From: Serratia sp. H1w
GTDB lineage: Bacteria; Pseudomonadota; Gammaproteobacteria; Enterobacterales; Enterobacteriaceae
DNA: 64,000 nt
Assembly: GCF_000633355.1 (NCBI RefSeq)
Contig: NZ_AYMQ01000106.1
Span: 32,491-96,490, forward strand
Direction: 5' to 3'
Shown: positions 29,078 through 38,024 of the stretch, piece after piece
How the letters are laid out: each line of letters starts with the position of its first letter
Position numbering within the stretch: position 1 is the stretch's first letter
The notes under the pieces: generated by a model
What the model was told of the DNA's origin: nothing
What the model saw: the letters and a program-made list of their open reading frames with translations, nothing else
Database searches by the model: none
Program-made: the position numbers and the translations under genes

Positions 29078-30514
29078 GTGGCTAAACCTGCCCCTGCTTT
29101 TTTGCCCCTTGCATTTCTCGACGCTACGCGCGCCATCATGCCTGACCATCTATCCATGGATGATTTCATCGCTATTTGCCAACGCCCTTTGCGGCGCAGC
29201 CTGCGGGTCAATACGCTGAAAATCAGCGTGGTGGACTTTCTGGTATTGGTCAAAGACTACGACTGGCGGCTGGAGCCTATCCCCTGGTGCCCCGAAGGCT
29301 TCTGGATCGAGCGCGAGGACGACGCATTGCGGCTGGGCAGCGCGGCGGAGCATTTAAGCGGCCTGTTCTACATTCAGGAAGCCAGCTCCATGCTGCCAGT
29401 GAGTGCCCTGTTTGCCGGGCGTGAAACTCCGCACCGCGTGCTGGATGTGGCCGCCGCGCCGGGATCCAAAACGACCCAGATCGCCGCGTTGATGGGCAAT
29501 CAGGGCGGCATTGTCGCCAATGAATATTCGGCCAGCAGGGTCAAGGTGCTACACGCCAACATCAGCCGCTGCGGCGTCAAAAATACGGCGCTGACCCATT
29601 TCGACGGGCGGGTATTTGGTGCTGCCTTACCGGAAAGCTTTGATGCCATCTTGCTGGATGCGCCCTGCTCGGGCGAAGGCGTGGTGCGTAAAGATCCGGA
29701 TGCGATGAGCAACTGGTCACTGGAAAGCGTCACCAGCATCGCGCAAACCCAGCGGGAACTGATCGACAGCGCCTTTCACGCCCTGGCACCTGGCGGTGTG
29801 ATGGTTTACTCAACCTGTACGTTGAATGCTCAGGAAAATCAGCAGGTAGTCAACCAACTGTTGGCAACCTATGGTGATGCCGTCAGCGTTGAGCCGCTGG
29901 GCGATCTGTTCCCACAGGCGGAGCTTGCCTTGACTGCCGAAGGGTTTCTGCACGTCTTCCCGCAGATTTATGACAGCGAAGGTTTCTTCGTCGCCCGGTT
30001 ACGTAAAAATCACAGCGTTCCGGCCCTGGCCAAACCGAACTATAAGCTGGGTAAATTCCCATTTGCCCCCCTTTCGGCTCAAGAGTCCGCATTGGTGGCA
30101 CAGGCTGCCGCAGTCTCGGGCTTAGCCTGGGATGAAACCAGCAAGTTATGGGCGCGGGATAAAGAAATCTGGTTATTTCCGGCTGAGCTGGAACCGTTGA
30201 TCCACAAAGTGCGTTTTTCACGCATTGGCCTAAAGTTGGCGGAACGCTTCCCAAAAGGCTTTCGCTGGCAGCATGAGGCGGTGATCGCCTTGGCTGGCAG
30301 CAATAACCCACACGCTTTTGAGCTCGATGCCGCCCTGGCAAAAGAATGGTTTCACGGCCGCGATATCTACCCATCGCAGCCCCCGCAGAACAATGAGTGT
30401 ATCGTCAGCTATCAGCAGCAGCCGCTAGGTTTAGCCAAACTGATCGGCAGCCGGATCAAGAACAGCCTGCCCCGCGAACTGGTGCGCGACGGGGTGCTGG
30501 ACTTCCATCAATAA
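29078..30514 (+). CDS. rsmF: 16S rRNA m5C1407 methyltransferase RsmF
   Basis: SAM-dependent enzyme that methylates C1407 of 16S rRNA in the 30S subunit. The NOL1/NOP2/Sun signatures are present: [16 protein letters not shown] (SAM), [16 protein letters not shown] with one catalytic Cys and [13 protein letters not shown] with the other. The GTG at 29078 gives [19 protein letters not shown] and a 478-residue protein like E. coli RsmF (479); the upstream ATG-type frame from 29021 adds residues with no counterpart. E. coli has yebV next; here a pilus operon intervenes. Confidence 0.93.
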   Translation: MAKPAPAFLPLAFLDATRAIMPDHLSMDDFIAICQRPLRRSLRVNTLKISVVDFLVLVKDYDWRLEPIPWCPEGFWIEREDDALRLGSAAEHLSGLFYIQEASSMLPVSALFAGRETPHRVLDVAAAPGSKTTQIAALMGNQGGIVANEYSASRVKVLHANISRCGVKNTALTHFDGRVFGAALPESFDAILLDAPCSGEGVVRKDPDAMSNWSLESVTSIAQTQRELIDSAFHALAPGGVMVYSTCTLNAQENQQVVNQLLATYGDAVSVEPLGDLFPQAELALTAEGFLHVFPQIYDSEGFFVARLRKNHSVPALAKPNYKLGKFPFAPLSAQESALVAQAAAVSGLAWDETSKLWARDKEIWLFPAELEPLIHKVRFSRIGLKLAERFPKGFRWQHEAVIALAGSNNPHAFELDAALAKEWFHGRDIYPSQPPQNNECIVSYQQQPLGLAKLIGSRIKNSLPRELVRDGVLDFHQ

Positions 30515-30537
30515 CGCGATCCAGTGATAGCCATCTT

Positions 30538-30574
30538 CCCCTCACCCCAACCCTCTCCCCAAAAAGGAGAGGGA
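30538..30574. repeat. Isolated terminal segment of the composite repeat
   Basis: CCCCTCACCCCAACCCTCTCC followed by a GGAGAGGG partner. It equals the inverted terminal repeat seen at both ends of the element at 42461-42628, without the internal part. Confidence 0.6.
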
Positions 30575-30647
30575 GCTAGTTCTGAGCTGCTGTCAGGTTC
30601 AGAGTGTGGGGGGAATTTAATAAGCCACCGTGACCGTGACAGTGTCA

Positions 30648-31589
30648 CTATACCCCCCCTGCCGGCTGATTGTTTTGCGACAGGTTAACCGAAGCGGTAT
30701 AGGGGAAAGATTGCGAGGTACCAGCGCCCATCGCATTGCTATTGGTGGCGGCGGTCCAAACAGTGCCATCCCCTTTGAACAACTGATACTGAATATAGCT
30801 GGTAGTCCCGTTTACCGTAGACGCCATTTGGCGATATTGCCCCGAACTGGCCACGCTGCTGGTCAGGTTAACCGAATAACTGGCGTTGAGGGTGCAGCGC
30901 ACGCTGATGGTATTAGATACTACCGTAGTCAGGCCCGACGGTAACGCCGCAGTACCGAACCCGACGTTCGGCGCACTGTCGATATAGCAAAAGTTAGTGA
31001 CAACCAGCGACAGGCTGATAGCGGAACCGCTCGTAATACTCCCTGTGTCAGGAACACAAATGCCACCAATCGCTACCGTGCAGATGTTCCAGCTCCAATT
31101 GATCGGAATGGTGTCCGTATAGGTGCCAGCAGCCAGATTAGAGCTCATTTGTGGCCGGATAAAAATCGGCAGCGTACCGCCCGGCGAGGTGAATAAACCC
31201 AATAAGTCCAGTGCGGTGGTGCTGCTCCAGATAATACTGCTGCCCTGAACATAGACGGCGCCACAACCGCTATCCTTGCACAGATTGTAAGGCAGGTATT
31301 GACCCGTTGCCGCACTGTATAATCGCGGCTGGTTGACATCGGGATGTAACGTCGCCCCGATGACGGCAGTAATGGTATTGGTGCCACCAAGATTAAGCAG
31401 CGAGCCGGTACATTTCAGCCCGCTACTCACAGAAGTCGTCAACGGGGTGCTGCTGACATCATAAGAGTTTTGCGTGCCCAGGTTACCCGCGCTTACCGTG
31501 GCGGTACAGCCCGCCCACCCTGATGGCATACAGCCGACCAACAGCAACAATGCCAATCCCGCTCGCATCCATCGTAAATACATGATCAT
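30648..31589 (-). CDS. CsuE-like tip adhesin of archaic chaperone-usher pilus, C-terminally frameshifted
   Basis: Predicted two-domain tip adhesin (SCPU domains) of a Csu-type pilus. Signal peptide MIMYLRWMRAGLALLLLVGC then conserved Cys pairs (GGCTATV, LKCTGSL). The reading frame ends QPAGGV-stop. If the run of seven C residues at 30653-30659 were six, the frame would continue as YSDTVTVTVAY-stop, ending at 30617, exactly the terminal strand ending of the three pilin genes upstream (YNDTVVATLSW, YLDTVNVTVSW, YTDTVTVTLTY). So the gene is either phase-off through a G7 tract, mutated, or carries a base-call error. Start overlaps the usher stop (ATGA). Confidence 0.8.
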   Translation of the reverse strand: MIMYLRWMRAGLALLLLVGCMPSGWAGCTATVSAGNLGTQNSYDVSSTPLTTSVSSGLKCTGSLLNLGGTNTITAVIGATLHPDVNQPRLYSAATGQYLPYNLCKDSGCGAVYVQGSSIIWSSTTALDLLGLFTSPGGTLPIFIRPQMSSNLAAGTYTDTIPINWSWNICTVAIGGICVPDTGSITSGSAISLSLVVTNFCYIDSAPNVGFGTAALPSGLTTVVSNTISVRCTLNASYSVNLTSSVASSGQYRQMASTVNGTTSYIQYQLFKGDGTVWTAATNSNAMGAGTSQSFPYTASVNLSQNNQPAGGV

Positions 31590-34093
31590 GATTTTTTCTC
31601 TTCGGCACTGTCTTGGCAGACCAACGGCCCGACCTGTTCAATGCTGTGATAATTGGGATCCAGATCGAAACCCACACGGCATATTGAGCGATCTTCCTGC
31701 TGGATACTTAACTGGCCGTGGGGTTGTAAATGGGAGAAATACACCAGCCCGTCATAGCCGACAACGGTCGTTTGCTGGGTGGTTTGTTCAGTGACCAACG
31801 TGCCCAGTTTCACTGGCTCCCCGGCGGTATCATGTAACGTGATATTGGCTGAAAGGACTTTTTGTACCGGGAATTTCACCACCATCCCGCTGCCCTGTTT
31901 GACGGCAATGCGATTGTTGACCTGGTTGGCCACCACGTCCGCCGGTAATGGCAGTGTGTCGATCTCCACCTTGGCTGGATAGTACGAACTGATCGACGGG
32001 ATCAGCAGGTGCCCGTTGCTGTCAGTGGTGCCCATTTTCTGGTTTTCGTACAGCACCGAGACACCGGCATAATTATCGGTATCAACCACGATAAACGCGT
32101 CATTGATCTTGTCCGACAGGAACCAGGAATTGGCCATAAATACCACCGAGCCACTCAGATCTGCCCAATTGGTATATTCACCTTGCGGGCCAAAAATACC
32201 GCCTTGCAGGGTGGCATAGCGGGTTTTCCAGGTGGCATCGGCCTGCTGGTAGTCACCGTTGCCGCCGCTGTAGGCCAGATTCCACCCCATACCGCCGTCG
32301 GTAGGGGCCGCTTTGCTGGCCCCCATCTGTTGCTGATAATTCCCGGTATTGTTGCGTGCCAGCCCGGCATTAAGGCTGACATCACTGCTCAGCGGAATAA
32401 TAAATTGCAGTTGCGCACTGTAGCCGTTATCCCCCAGCGTTTTGTTGAGCGAGACAAACATGCTGCTCTGGCCCCACAAGGCACGACTGTAGGAGAAGTT
32501 CACCAGGCGGGTATGCGAGTTGTCATAAGCCTGCACATCGTAGTAGCCCAGCCCCAGGGTGCCATTGTGCGAGCCAAACGGCGAAGCGCTAAACGTGGCC
32601 TGATCGGATTTACGGCTCAGCCGGGTGTCGCTGGTGTAAGACGTGAGATCCTGATAGCCCACGGTGCGCGACGCCCGCTGAGCAGAAAAGCTAAACAGCG
32701 TGGAACTGTAGGTGTAGCCCAGTGTGTACTGGCTACCATCTTTTTTATCCGTCACGTTGGTACCTGGAGGATTGTCGACCTCACCGTTGGGGTCGGGCAT
32801 TCCCGGCGTGTTCGGCGCATCGATCTGGTCGTTCACCACAACGCTGGTTGCCACTGGCGGATGATTAGCTTTACTCTGGCTGCCAGACAAGCTTAGCGTT
32901 CCCCATGTTCCTACCGCGATATCCGCCCCTAACCCACCAAGTGCCAAGCCCTGTGTGGCCTCGCTATGTCCGGAAAGTGTCAGGTAGTTGCTCAAGCCGT
33001 AGCGGTAAATCCCGCTAAACGCGGCGTCGGAATAGTCACCGTTGGAGACGCCATAGTTCTGGCGCACCGCACCTAACGAGACATCAAAGTCGCTGAGGTT
33101 TTTACGCAACAGGGTGTTGGAAACATAAAACGGCACCGTGGTAGAGACCTGACGCCCAACCGCATCGGTGGTCACGATCGTCGCCTCACCGGCCCCATTG
33201 ATATAAGGCACGTTAGTGAGCGTAAATGGCCCGGAGTTGAGATTATTACTACTGGCTTTGAAACCGTTGAGAAATAAATCGACGGTGCTGGGTACCGCCG
33301 CAGTACCGCTGTATTGCAGCAAAGGATAGGTCACCAGGTCCGGGCGCAGGGAAAAATTGCGACTGATGCGTAATCCTGCCATACGGGCCGAATTACTCCA
33401 GGTGAGCGAGTTGCTGATAAAATCCCCAATCTGATAGCTGATCAGATCTTTTTCGTCACTGTAGCGCCAGAACGTATCGTAACGCAGAAACCTGTCTTGT
33501 ACGGCACTGCCCCCCTCAGCCGATACCGTATCGATATTGTAACGGTAGGTGCCGGTATTACTGATAATGCCCATATTGCTGAACAGGCGCTGCTCCATCC
33601 AGGTTGCCACCGACCGGGCTCCACCATGAGGATCGGTATAGTAGGAGTCATAGTTCAGCAACAGGCCGGTGCTACTTTGTGCCGGGGTGTAGTTCATCAG
33701 TTCGCCGCCGCCCACGTCCTGTTTTGGCAGCCAGGTATCCGGCACCTGCAAAATCAGCTGCTGAGCGGCGGAGTCATATTTCACCTTCACCTCAGGCAAC
33801 GCCTCGACCTTGATCAACCCTTGCTGACCATTGGTATGTACGTGATTTTTAGCCAGCACTCCCGCCTCGACGTAATACGCATTTTCCCGATAGGTCACCG
33901 GCACCACCTGCCCATCGCTCTGGCCGTTGACTACCAGGGTCAGATAGAACATCGCATTGGTGATCACCGGCGCCGCTCGTGGGGCATCGGGCAAAGATGA
34001 GTATTCCTGCGCCTGCGCGCCAAAGGCACTCAGGCAAAGCAGGCACAGGCCACCCCGGCAATACAGCGGATACTGATGACCGCGGCGGGTAAT
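31586..34093 (-). CDS. CsuD-like outer membrane usher, apparent ATT start, 835 aa
   Basis: Outer-membrane pore that assembles pilin subunits delivered by the chaperone. FimD/PapC-type features: NAYYVEAGVLAKNHV, AGLRISRNFSLRPDLVTYPL, VDLFLNGFKA, many beta-strand repeats, and C-terminal YDGLVYFSHLQPHGQLSI. The frame is open from the chaperone stop (34127) but has no ATG, GTG or TTG before 33994. The TTG at 33994 would omit the evident signal peptide, which reads TRRGHQYPLYCRGGLCLLCL then SAFGAQA and QEYSS. The only plausible start before it is ATT at 34093-34091. An ATG-to-ATT change, true ATT initiation or coupling to the chaperone are possible. Confidence 0.8.
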   Translation of the reverse strand: MTRRGHQYPLYCRGGLCLLCLSAFGAQAQEYSSLPDAPRAAPVITNAMFYLTLVVNGQSDGQVVPVTYRENAYYVEAGVLAKNHVHTNGQQGLIKVEALPEVKVKYDSAAQQLILQVPDTWLPKQDVGGGELMNYTPAQSSTGLLLNYDSYYTDPHGGARSVATWMEQRLFSNMGIISNTGTYRYNIDTVSAEGGSAVQDRFLRYDTFWRYSDEKDLISYQIGDFISNSLTWSNSARMAGLRISRNFSLRPDLVTYPLLQYSGTAAVPSTVDLFLNGFKASSNNLNSGPFTLTNVPYINGAGEATIVTTDAVGRQVSTTVPFYVSNTLLRKNLSDFDVSLGAVRQNYGVSNGDYSDAAFSGIYRYGLSNYLTLSGHSEATQGLALGGLGADIAVGTWGTLSLSGSQSKANHPPVATSVVVNDQIDAPNTPGMPDPNGEVDNPPGTNVTDKKDGSQYTLGYTYSSTLFSFSAQRASRTVGYQDLTSYTSDTRLSRKSDQATFSASPFGSHNGTLGLGYYDVQAYDNSHTRLVNFSYSRALWGQSSMFVSLNKTLGDNGYSAQLQFIIPLSSDVSLNAGLARNNTGNYQQQMGASKAAPTDGGMGWNLAYSGGNGDYQQADATWKTRYATLQGGIFGPQGEYTNWADLSGSVVFMANSWFLSDKINDAFIVVDTDNYAGVSVLYENQKMGTTDSNGHLLIPSISSYYPAKVEIDTLPLPADVVANQVNNRIAVKQGSGMVVKFPVQKVLSANITLHDTAGEPVKLGTLVTEQTTQQTTVVGYDGLVYFSHLQPHGQLSIQQEDRSICRVGFDLDPNYHSIEQVGPLVCQDSAEEKKS

Positions 34094-34126
34094 GGCTCGG
34101 TTCGACTTTCGTCGCGCTTCCTGACG

Positions 34127-34924
34127 CTATTCGCCGCGTGGAATGACTATAGGCTTGGTATTGTCGGCAATTTGCGCATTGAGCTGCGCGCCAGGGCTAA
34201 CCCCGGCTGGCACCGGCCAGCGCATCGACTGCCCCGGCAGTACGTAGCCCATAAAGCCCGCATTCATGGTTTTCACGCCCTGCTGCTGATTGCCAGGCTG
34301 TGACCAGAACACATTGCTCAGCCGTGCGTGTACGATGCCGGTATTACGGACCTGCAAAAAGGTTTTACCGCCGTCATTGACCGTATGCCATTGCAAAACA
34401 GGGCGCGTCGCCGTGGAGGCATCGCGTTTGATATCGCTACGTTCGTTGGTCCACAAACCGCTGCCATCCATAAACAGCGGCAGCAGATAGCGCATCTGCA
34501 ATTGCAGCCCAACCACCGCCTTGCTTTGCCCCCCGGCTGCGCCGTTGATCGGCGACGGGATTTCATCAACGATAATGCGGTAGGCCTGCTCGGTATTGGC
34601 CGGTACCGGCGTGTTGCGGATCAGCCTGATTAATTGCCGTTGCCCTGGCGGTACGGTGGCGAACGGTGGGCTGGCAACCACATTATTTTGATCGGCATAG
34701 CGCTCGTTAAAATTTTCCTGTTTCCACGCCAGCACCCGTACCTGTAACGAAACGGGTTCTGCCCCGCGATTTTCCAGCCATAAGGCGGAGCCGTTCTGAT
34801 CGGATTCAATGATTTGATACACCGGCCAGACCAGCACCGAGCTGGCGGCCTGAGCGGTGATTGAAGTACACAGGGTATAACTCAGTAATGCGGCTAGGGT
34901 AAGGCGTTTAAGCAAGATCGACAT
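34127..34924 (-). CDS. CsuC-like periplasmic pilus chaperone
   Basis: PapD-type chaperone that folds pilins by donor-strand complementation in the periplasm. Signal peptide MSILLKRLTLAALLSYTLCTSITAQA; first domain with VWPVYQIIESDQNGSALWLENRG, the conserved chaperone signature PPFATVPPGQRQLIRLIRNTPVPANTEQAYRI containing the anchoring Arg/Lys, and IPSP. 265 residues, normal. Ribosome site AGGATATGAGCC before the ATG. Fourth gene of the operon, 18 bases after the preceding pilin. Confidence 0.9.
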   Translation of the reverse strand: MSILLKRLTLAALLSYTLCTSITAQAASSVLVWPVYQIIESDQNGSALWLENRGAEPVSLQVRVLAWKQENFNERYADQNNVVASPPFATVPPGQRQLIRLIRNTPVPANTEQAYRIIVDEIPSPINGAAGGQSKAVVGLQLQMRYLLPLFMDGSGLWTNERSDIKRDASTATRPVLQWHTVNDGGKTFLQVRNTGIVHARLSNVFWSQPGNQQQGVKTMNAGFMGYVLPGQSMRWPVPAGVSPGAQLNAQIADNTKPIVIPRGE

Positions 34925-34942
34925 GGCTCATATCCTGATGAT

Positions 34943-35467
34943 TCAATAAGTTAATGTTACGGTGACCGTATCGGTATAGTTACCTGCCGAAGGCAGTGTG
35001 GTCACGGCGTATAAACGGGCATAAACCGGGTAGGTTTGGGTGGTACTGGGAAAGCTGGGGATAGACATGACCAAGGAGCCATTGCCCCAGACCTGGCTGC
35101 GGTTGGCATCCATAAACAGCTGATAACCCAGCGTGTCGCTATTGGCGGTGTTCTGCATGAAACGCCGGGTGGCATTGCCGCCGTGAATACCGTAATCCAT
35201 AGCAATAGTGACCGTGGCTCCCGGAGTACAGGTCACCACCACCGAGCCGGCACCGGCGCTGCTCACGGTATCGACGTTGCTGGCAATGGTCGTCATGGTG
35301 CCGAAGTTGATAGTACCGAGGTTGGACGTTGGGCTGGAAAGCGAACTGCCAAAAGCGCAGCCGTTAGTCAGGGTCGCCGTCACGGTAAAGGTCTTGGTGA
35401 TTGGCGTGGCGGCACGTACCGCTGCACACATGATCAGCGGCAACAGGATTAAGGAGACGTAGCGCAT
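34943..35467 (-). CDS. CsuB-like SCPU-domain pilin
   Basis: Spore coat U (SCPU) domain subunit of the archaic chaperone-usher pilus. Signal peptide MRYVSLILLPLIMCAAVRA; Cys in NGCAFGSS and VVTCTPG form the usual disulphide; NLGTINFGTM matches the family; C-terminus YTDTVTVTLTY is the terminal beta strand. 174 residues. GGAGGCGAGG precedes the ATG. Assignment to csuB rather than csuA rests on order. Confidence 0.85.
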   Translation of the reverse strand: MRYVSLILLPLIMCAAVRAATPITKTFTVTATLTNGCAFGSSLSSPTSNLGTINFGTMTTIASNVDTVSSAGAGSVVVTCTPGATVTIAMDYGIHGGNATRRFMQNTANSDTLGYQLFMDANRSQVWGNGSLVMSIPSFPSTTQTYPVYARLYAVTTLPSAGNYTDTVTVTLTY

Positions 35468-35479
35468 CCTCGCCTCCTA

Positions 35480-35998
35480 CTACCAGGACACGGTGACATT
35501 CACCGTATCCAGATAAACACCAGCAGCCGGTGTGGTTTGCGCCGGGACACGGCCATACACGGTATGCCATTGATCGGCACCGTTGCCCGTATCACTCAAC
35601 CCGGTAGTGTTATCCCAAATCGTACCACCGGGTTGATTGGTATAAAGGTTGTAAAGTACGCTGATCGCACTATTGGTGGTATTCACCATTTTGCGATTGG
35701 TCACGACACCGCTACTGCCTCCATCCAGCAAGATTTTATAACTCAACCCGCTGACGCATTTGACGCGAATGGAGCCCGCCAACTGGGCGCTAGCCTTGTT
35801 GATCAAGCTGCTCAGAGAGGCATAATTACCGAAATTCATCGTGCCAAAGCTGGTGTTGCCAGACGTTGTCGTTCCCGCTTCACAGGCGGGCAGTAACGTA
35901 GCGGCAATGCCGATCGTCGCTGCCTGACTTAAGGGAATGCTGAGCAACATCGACAGCGACAGGATCGCTGGCAATAACAGCAGTACCTTGATCCCCAT
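35480..35998 (-). CDS. CsuA-like SCPU-domain pilin
   Basis: Second SCPU-domain subunit. Signal peptide MGIKVLLLLPAILSLSMLLS then PACEAGTTT, TSFGTMNFGNY, RVKCVSGLSYKILLDGG, and terminal YLDTVNVTVSW. 172 residues. Ribosome site GGAAGGAAAGAGC before the ATG. It sits 63 bases after the first pilin gene and 12 bases before the next. Confidence 0.85.
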   Translation of the reverse strand: MGIKVLLLLPAILSLSMLLSIPLSQAATIGIAATLLPACEAGTTTSGNTSFGTMNFGNYASLSSLINKASAQLAGSIRVKCVSGLSYKILLDGGSSGVVTNRKMVNTTNSAISVLYNLYTNQPGGTIWDNTTGLSDTGNGADQWHTVYGRVPAQTTPAAGVYLDTVNVTVSW

Positions 35999-36061
35999 GC
36001 TCTTTCCTTCCCGAATAGAAAACCAGCCGGGGGCAGATTGACCCCCGACGGAATAACAGCC

Positions 36062-36607
36062 TTACCAGGAAAGCGTAGCGACTACGGTATCGTTGTAGGT
36101 CCCTGCGGTCGGGGTGGTGCTGGCTTGGTCGCCAGGTAATACGCGGCCATAAATCGGGATGTTTTGTGCGGTAGTGCCCGTCGTCAAGGCAATCGGCGTA
36201 TTAATGGCGATTTCCGTGGTACGCGCGGTATCGGAATAGAGGCGATAAGGAATGGTGGTGCCACCGGAGCTCATGGCACGCAGCGCTCCCGTTGCCGCCA
36301 GACCGCCATTGAGCGATAGCGTCGGGCTCAGGCCTGTGCTACAGGTGATGGTGACAGCACTGGAGCCATTGGCACCAAACACCGTACCGTTGATGACGCT
36401 GGTCAGATCGGAGTAACTACCAAAGTTCAAGGTACCCCATTGGTTGGTGCCGCCGGTCGTGCCGCCGTTACCCACGGTACAGCCGCTACCAATCGTCAGT
36501 TGAATGCCTACTTGCCCTGTCAAAAGCCCCGCAGCCTGCACACCTGGGGCCAACGTCAAGGTTGCAGCAGCCAGCAAAGCCAGTAATACACTTTTTTTTT
36601 CGCCCAT
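36062..36607 (-). CDS. CsuA/B-like major SCPU-domain pilin, with A9 tract near start
   Basis: Probable major shaft pilin, first gene of the Csu-like operon. MGEKKSVLLALLAAATLTLA is the signal peptide, then GSGCTVGNG, QWGTLNFGSYSDLTSVINGTV, VTITCSTGLSPTLSL and terminal YNDTVVATLSW. The start at 36607 has GGGAG six bases upstream. Codons 3-6 hold nine consecutive A residues (36592-36600 as T on the plus strand), a slippage-prone tract inside the first gene. 181 residues. Confidence 0.87.
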   Translation of the reverse strand: MGEKKSVLLALLAAATLTLAPGVQAAGLLTGQVGIQLTIGSGCTVGNGGTTGGTNQWGTLNFGSYSDLTSVINGTVFGANGSSAVTITCSTGLSPTLSLNGGLAATGALRAMSSGGTTIPYRLYSDTARTTEIAINTPIALTTGTTAQNIPIYGRVLPGDQASTTPTAGTYNDTVVATLSW

Positions 36608-37113
36608 GATAACTCCCAATAACAACTTACACCGATGTGTATTCATGCAACCAGGTTGCGTATGGAAATTCTCTGGTGGATCCACTCACTGCCAAAAACT
36701 GCCAAGAACGACGTTCGAGCCGGGTTCTGTTTTTTTGCAAGGGAACCCTGGCGGCAACAACCTGTGACTCAGGCTATCGTGGTTAAATATAGATTAATAA
36801 ATTTAGCTTAAGCGCAATTTCATGACTTTCAATAAAATAAGGATAAAAAACCGTTTTTGAAATTTTTAGCAAATATTACTCCAGCAAACGAGGCCAAGTA
36901 TCACCTTAAAAATGGTTAAAAAACGCGATAGTGAAAAATGCTAATATTTACACCGGCAATTAATTGATCGACAACGGCTGAATTTCGCTCCATTGGCGCA
37001 ATGAATAAGGGCTCATGGTAGTTTTTTTGTGACTTTTTCGTCCCATTGTCTATGCTTATTGGGTGACAATAACTGGTCACACCTCATACCACTAGTTTCA
37101 GCAAGGAGTTCCA
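36608..37113. other. Upstream regulatory region of the Csu-like operon
   Basis: No gene seen. About 500 bases, AT-rich between 36780 and 36960, separating the divergent pilus operon and yebV. A long promoter region like this is common for regulated pili. No operator was recognised. Confidence 0.4.
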
Positions 37114-37362
37114 ATGGGCAAAACCGTCGTGAAAATAGGCAGCTTCGAGGTTGATGACGCGCATTTAACGCCAGCAGCCGAACACGCCGAAGGGAAAGTC
37201 ACCCTGGCAATTCCCTGCAAATCGGACCCCGATCTGTGCATGCAGTTGGACGGTTGGGACGAGCACACCAGTATCCCGGCCATGCTGAATGGCCAGCACT
37301 CGCTGCTGTTCAAACAACATTATGATCGGCATGCCGATGCCTGGGTGATGCGGCTGGAGTAA
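37114..37362 (+). CDS. yebV: Conserved protein YebV
   Basis: Small cytoplasmic protein of unknown function, recognised by IPCKSDPDLCMQLDGWDEHTSIPAMLNG and the ending DAWVMRLE, which match E. coli YebV. 82 residues, similar length. AAGGAGTTCC precedes the ATG. In E. coli yebV follows rsmF directly; here the Csu-like operon separates them. Confidence 0.9.
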   Translation: MGKTVVKIGSFEVDDAHLTPAAEHAEGKVTLAIPCKSDPDLCMQLDGWDEHTSIPAMLNGQHSLLFKQHYDRHADAWVMRLE

Positions 37363-37415
37363 ATAATGCTTGGTGAAAGGACGCGCCGTGTTCCCACTGG
37401 GCACAGCGCGTGACT

Positions 37416-38024
37416 TTATGCGATGGCGATCCCGCGCCCGGCGAAGAAACGGCCGAAATCTGCCAGTGAAATCGTCACCTGCTGACGGCTGGCGCAGCTA
37501 TCGCCGGAGGGATTATGAAAGGTGACACAGTGCCGATCTGCCGCAAACACCAACACCAGATGCCCGCCCCGCGTTGGTGGTTGAGCCGTCGATTGCCGGA
37601 TACTCGGATGCACCGAAGCGATAAAATAACGGTGTTGCTTTAGCAGCAGCGGCAGTTGGTGTTCATCGATATCAACATGTACTGCTGCCGTTAGCGCAAA
37701 CTGCTCGCGAACAAACACGACAAAGGGCGCATAAATCAGCCCCTTGATCCGCTCACCGTCACGAACATAAGCCCCATACGGCAAGCTACGGCGTGCCAGT
37801 TCCAGCAGCGGCGGTGCCGTGCCGTGCCGGTGGGTCAACACCATCTTCAGGCAGGCCATGCCGCATACGTGGTTGGCCCACTCGACATATTCCGCCCGGC
37901 TGCCTGCACCGCTCAGTGCCCAGTTAGCATCGTCCGCCAACGAGATACGCCCGGCCAACAGATCGGCGGCCAGCTCTGGCGTCGCCCATTGGCACACATA
38001 GGGAACTTCAGACGGCAACTGCAC
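37416..38024 (-). CDS. C39-like (papain-fold) peptidase domain protein, 202 aa
   Basis: Probable cysteine peptidase of the C39-like family. Visible catalytic elements: NHVCGMACLKMVLTH with a Cys at the start of a helix, GGHLVLVFAADRHCVTFHNPSG with the His and Asn. No transporter domain, leader peptide gene or bacteriocin gene is nearby, so it is a stand-alone member of the type often labelled peptidase_C39_2. Starts with GTG immediately after the TAA of the upstream ASCH gene, so translation is likely coupled. Substrate unknown. Confidence 0.75.
   Translation of the reverse strand: MQLPSEVPYVCQWATPELAADLLAGRISLADDANWALSGAGSRAEYVEWANHVCGMACLKMVLTHRHGTAPPLLELARRSLPYGAYVRDGERIKGLIYAPFVVFVREQFALTAAVHVDIDEHQLPLLLKQHRYFIASVHPSIRQSTAQPPTRGGHLVLVFAADRHCVTFHNPSGDSCASRQQVTISLADFGRFFAGRGIAIA

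Noticed and set aside
32009..32896. Long plus-strand ORF opposite the usher gene
   Set aside because: Antisense shadow of a clear usher coding sequence.
33849..34061. Minus-strand ORF near the usher start as an alternative N-terminus
   Set aside because: Different frame from the usher and no signal peptide; the ATT-started frame gives a canonical signal peptide.
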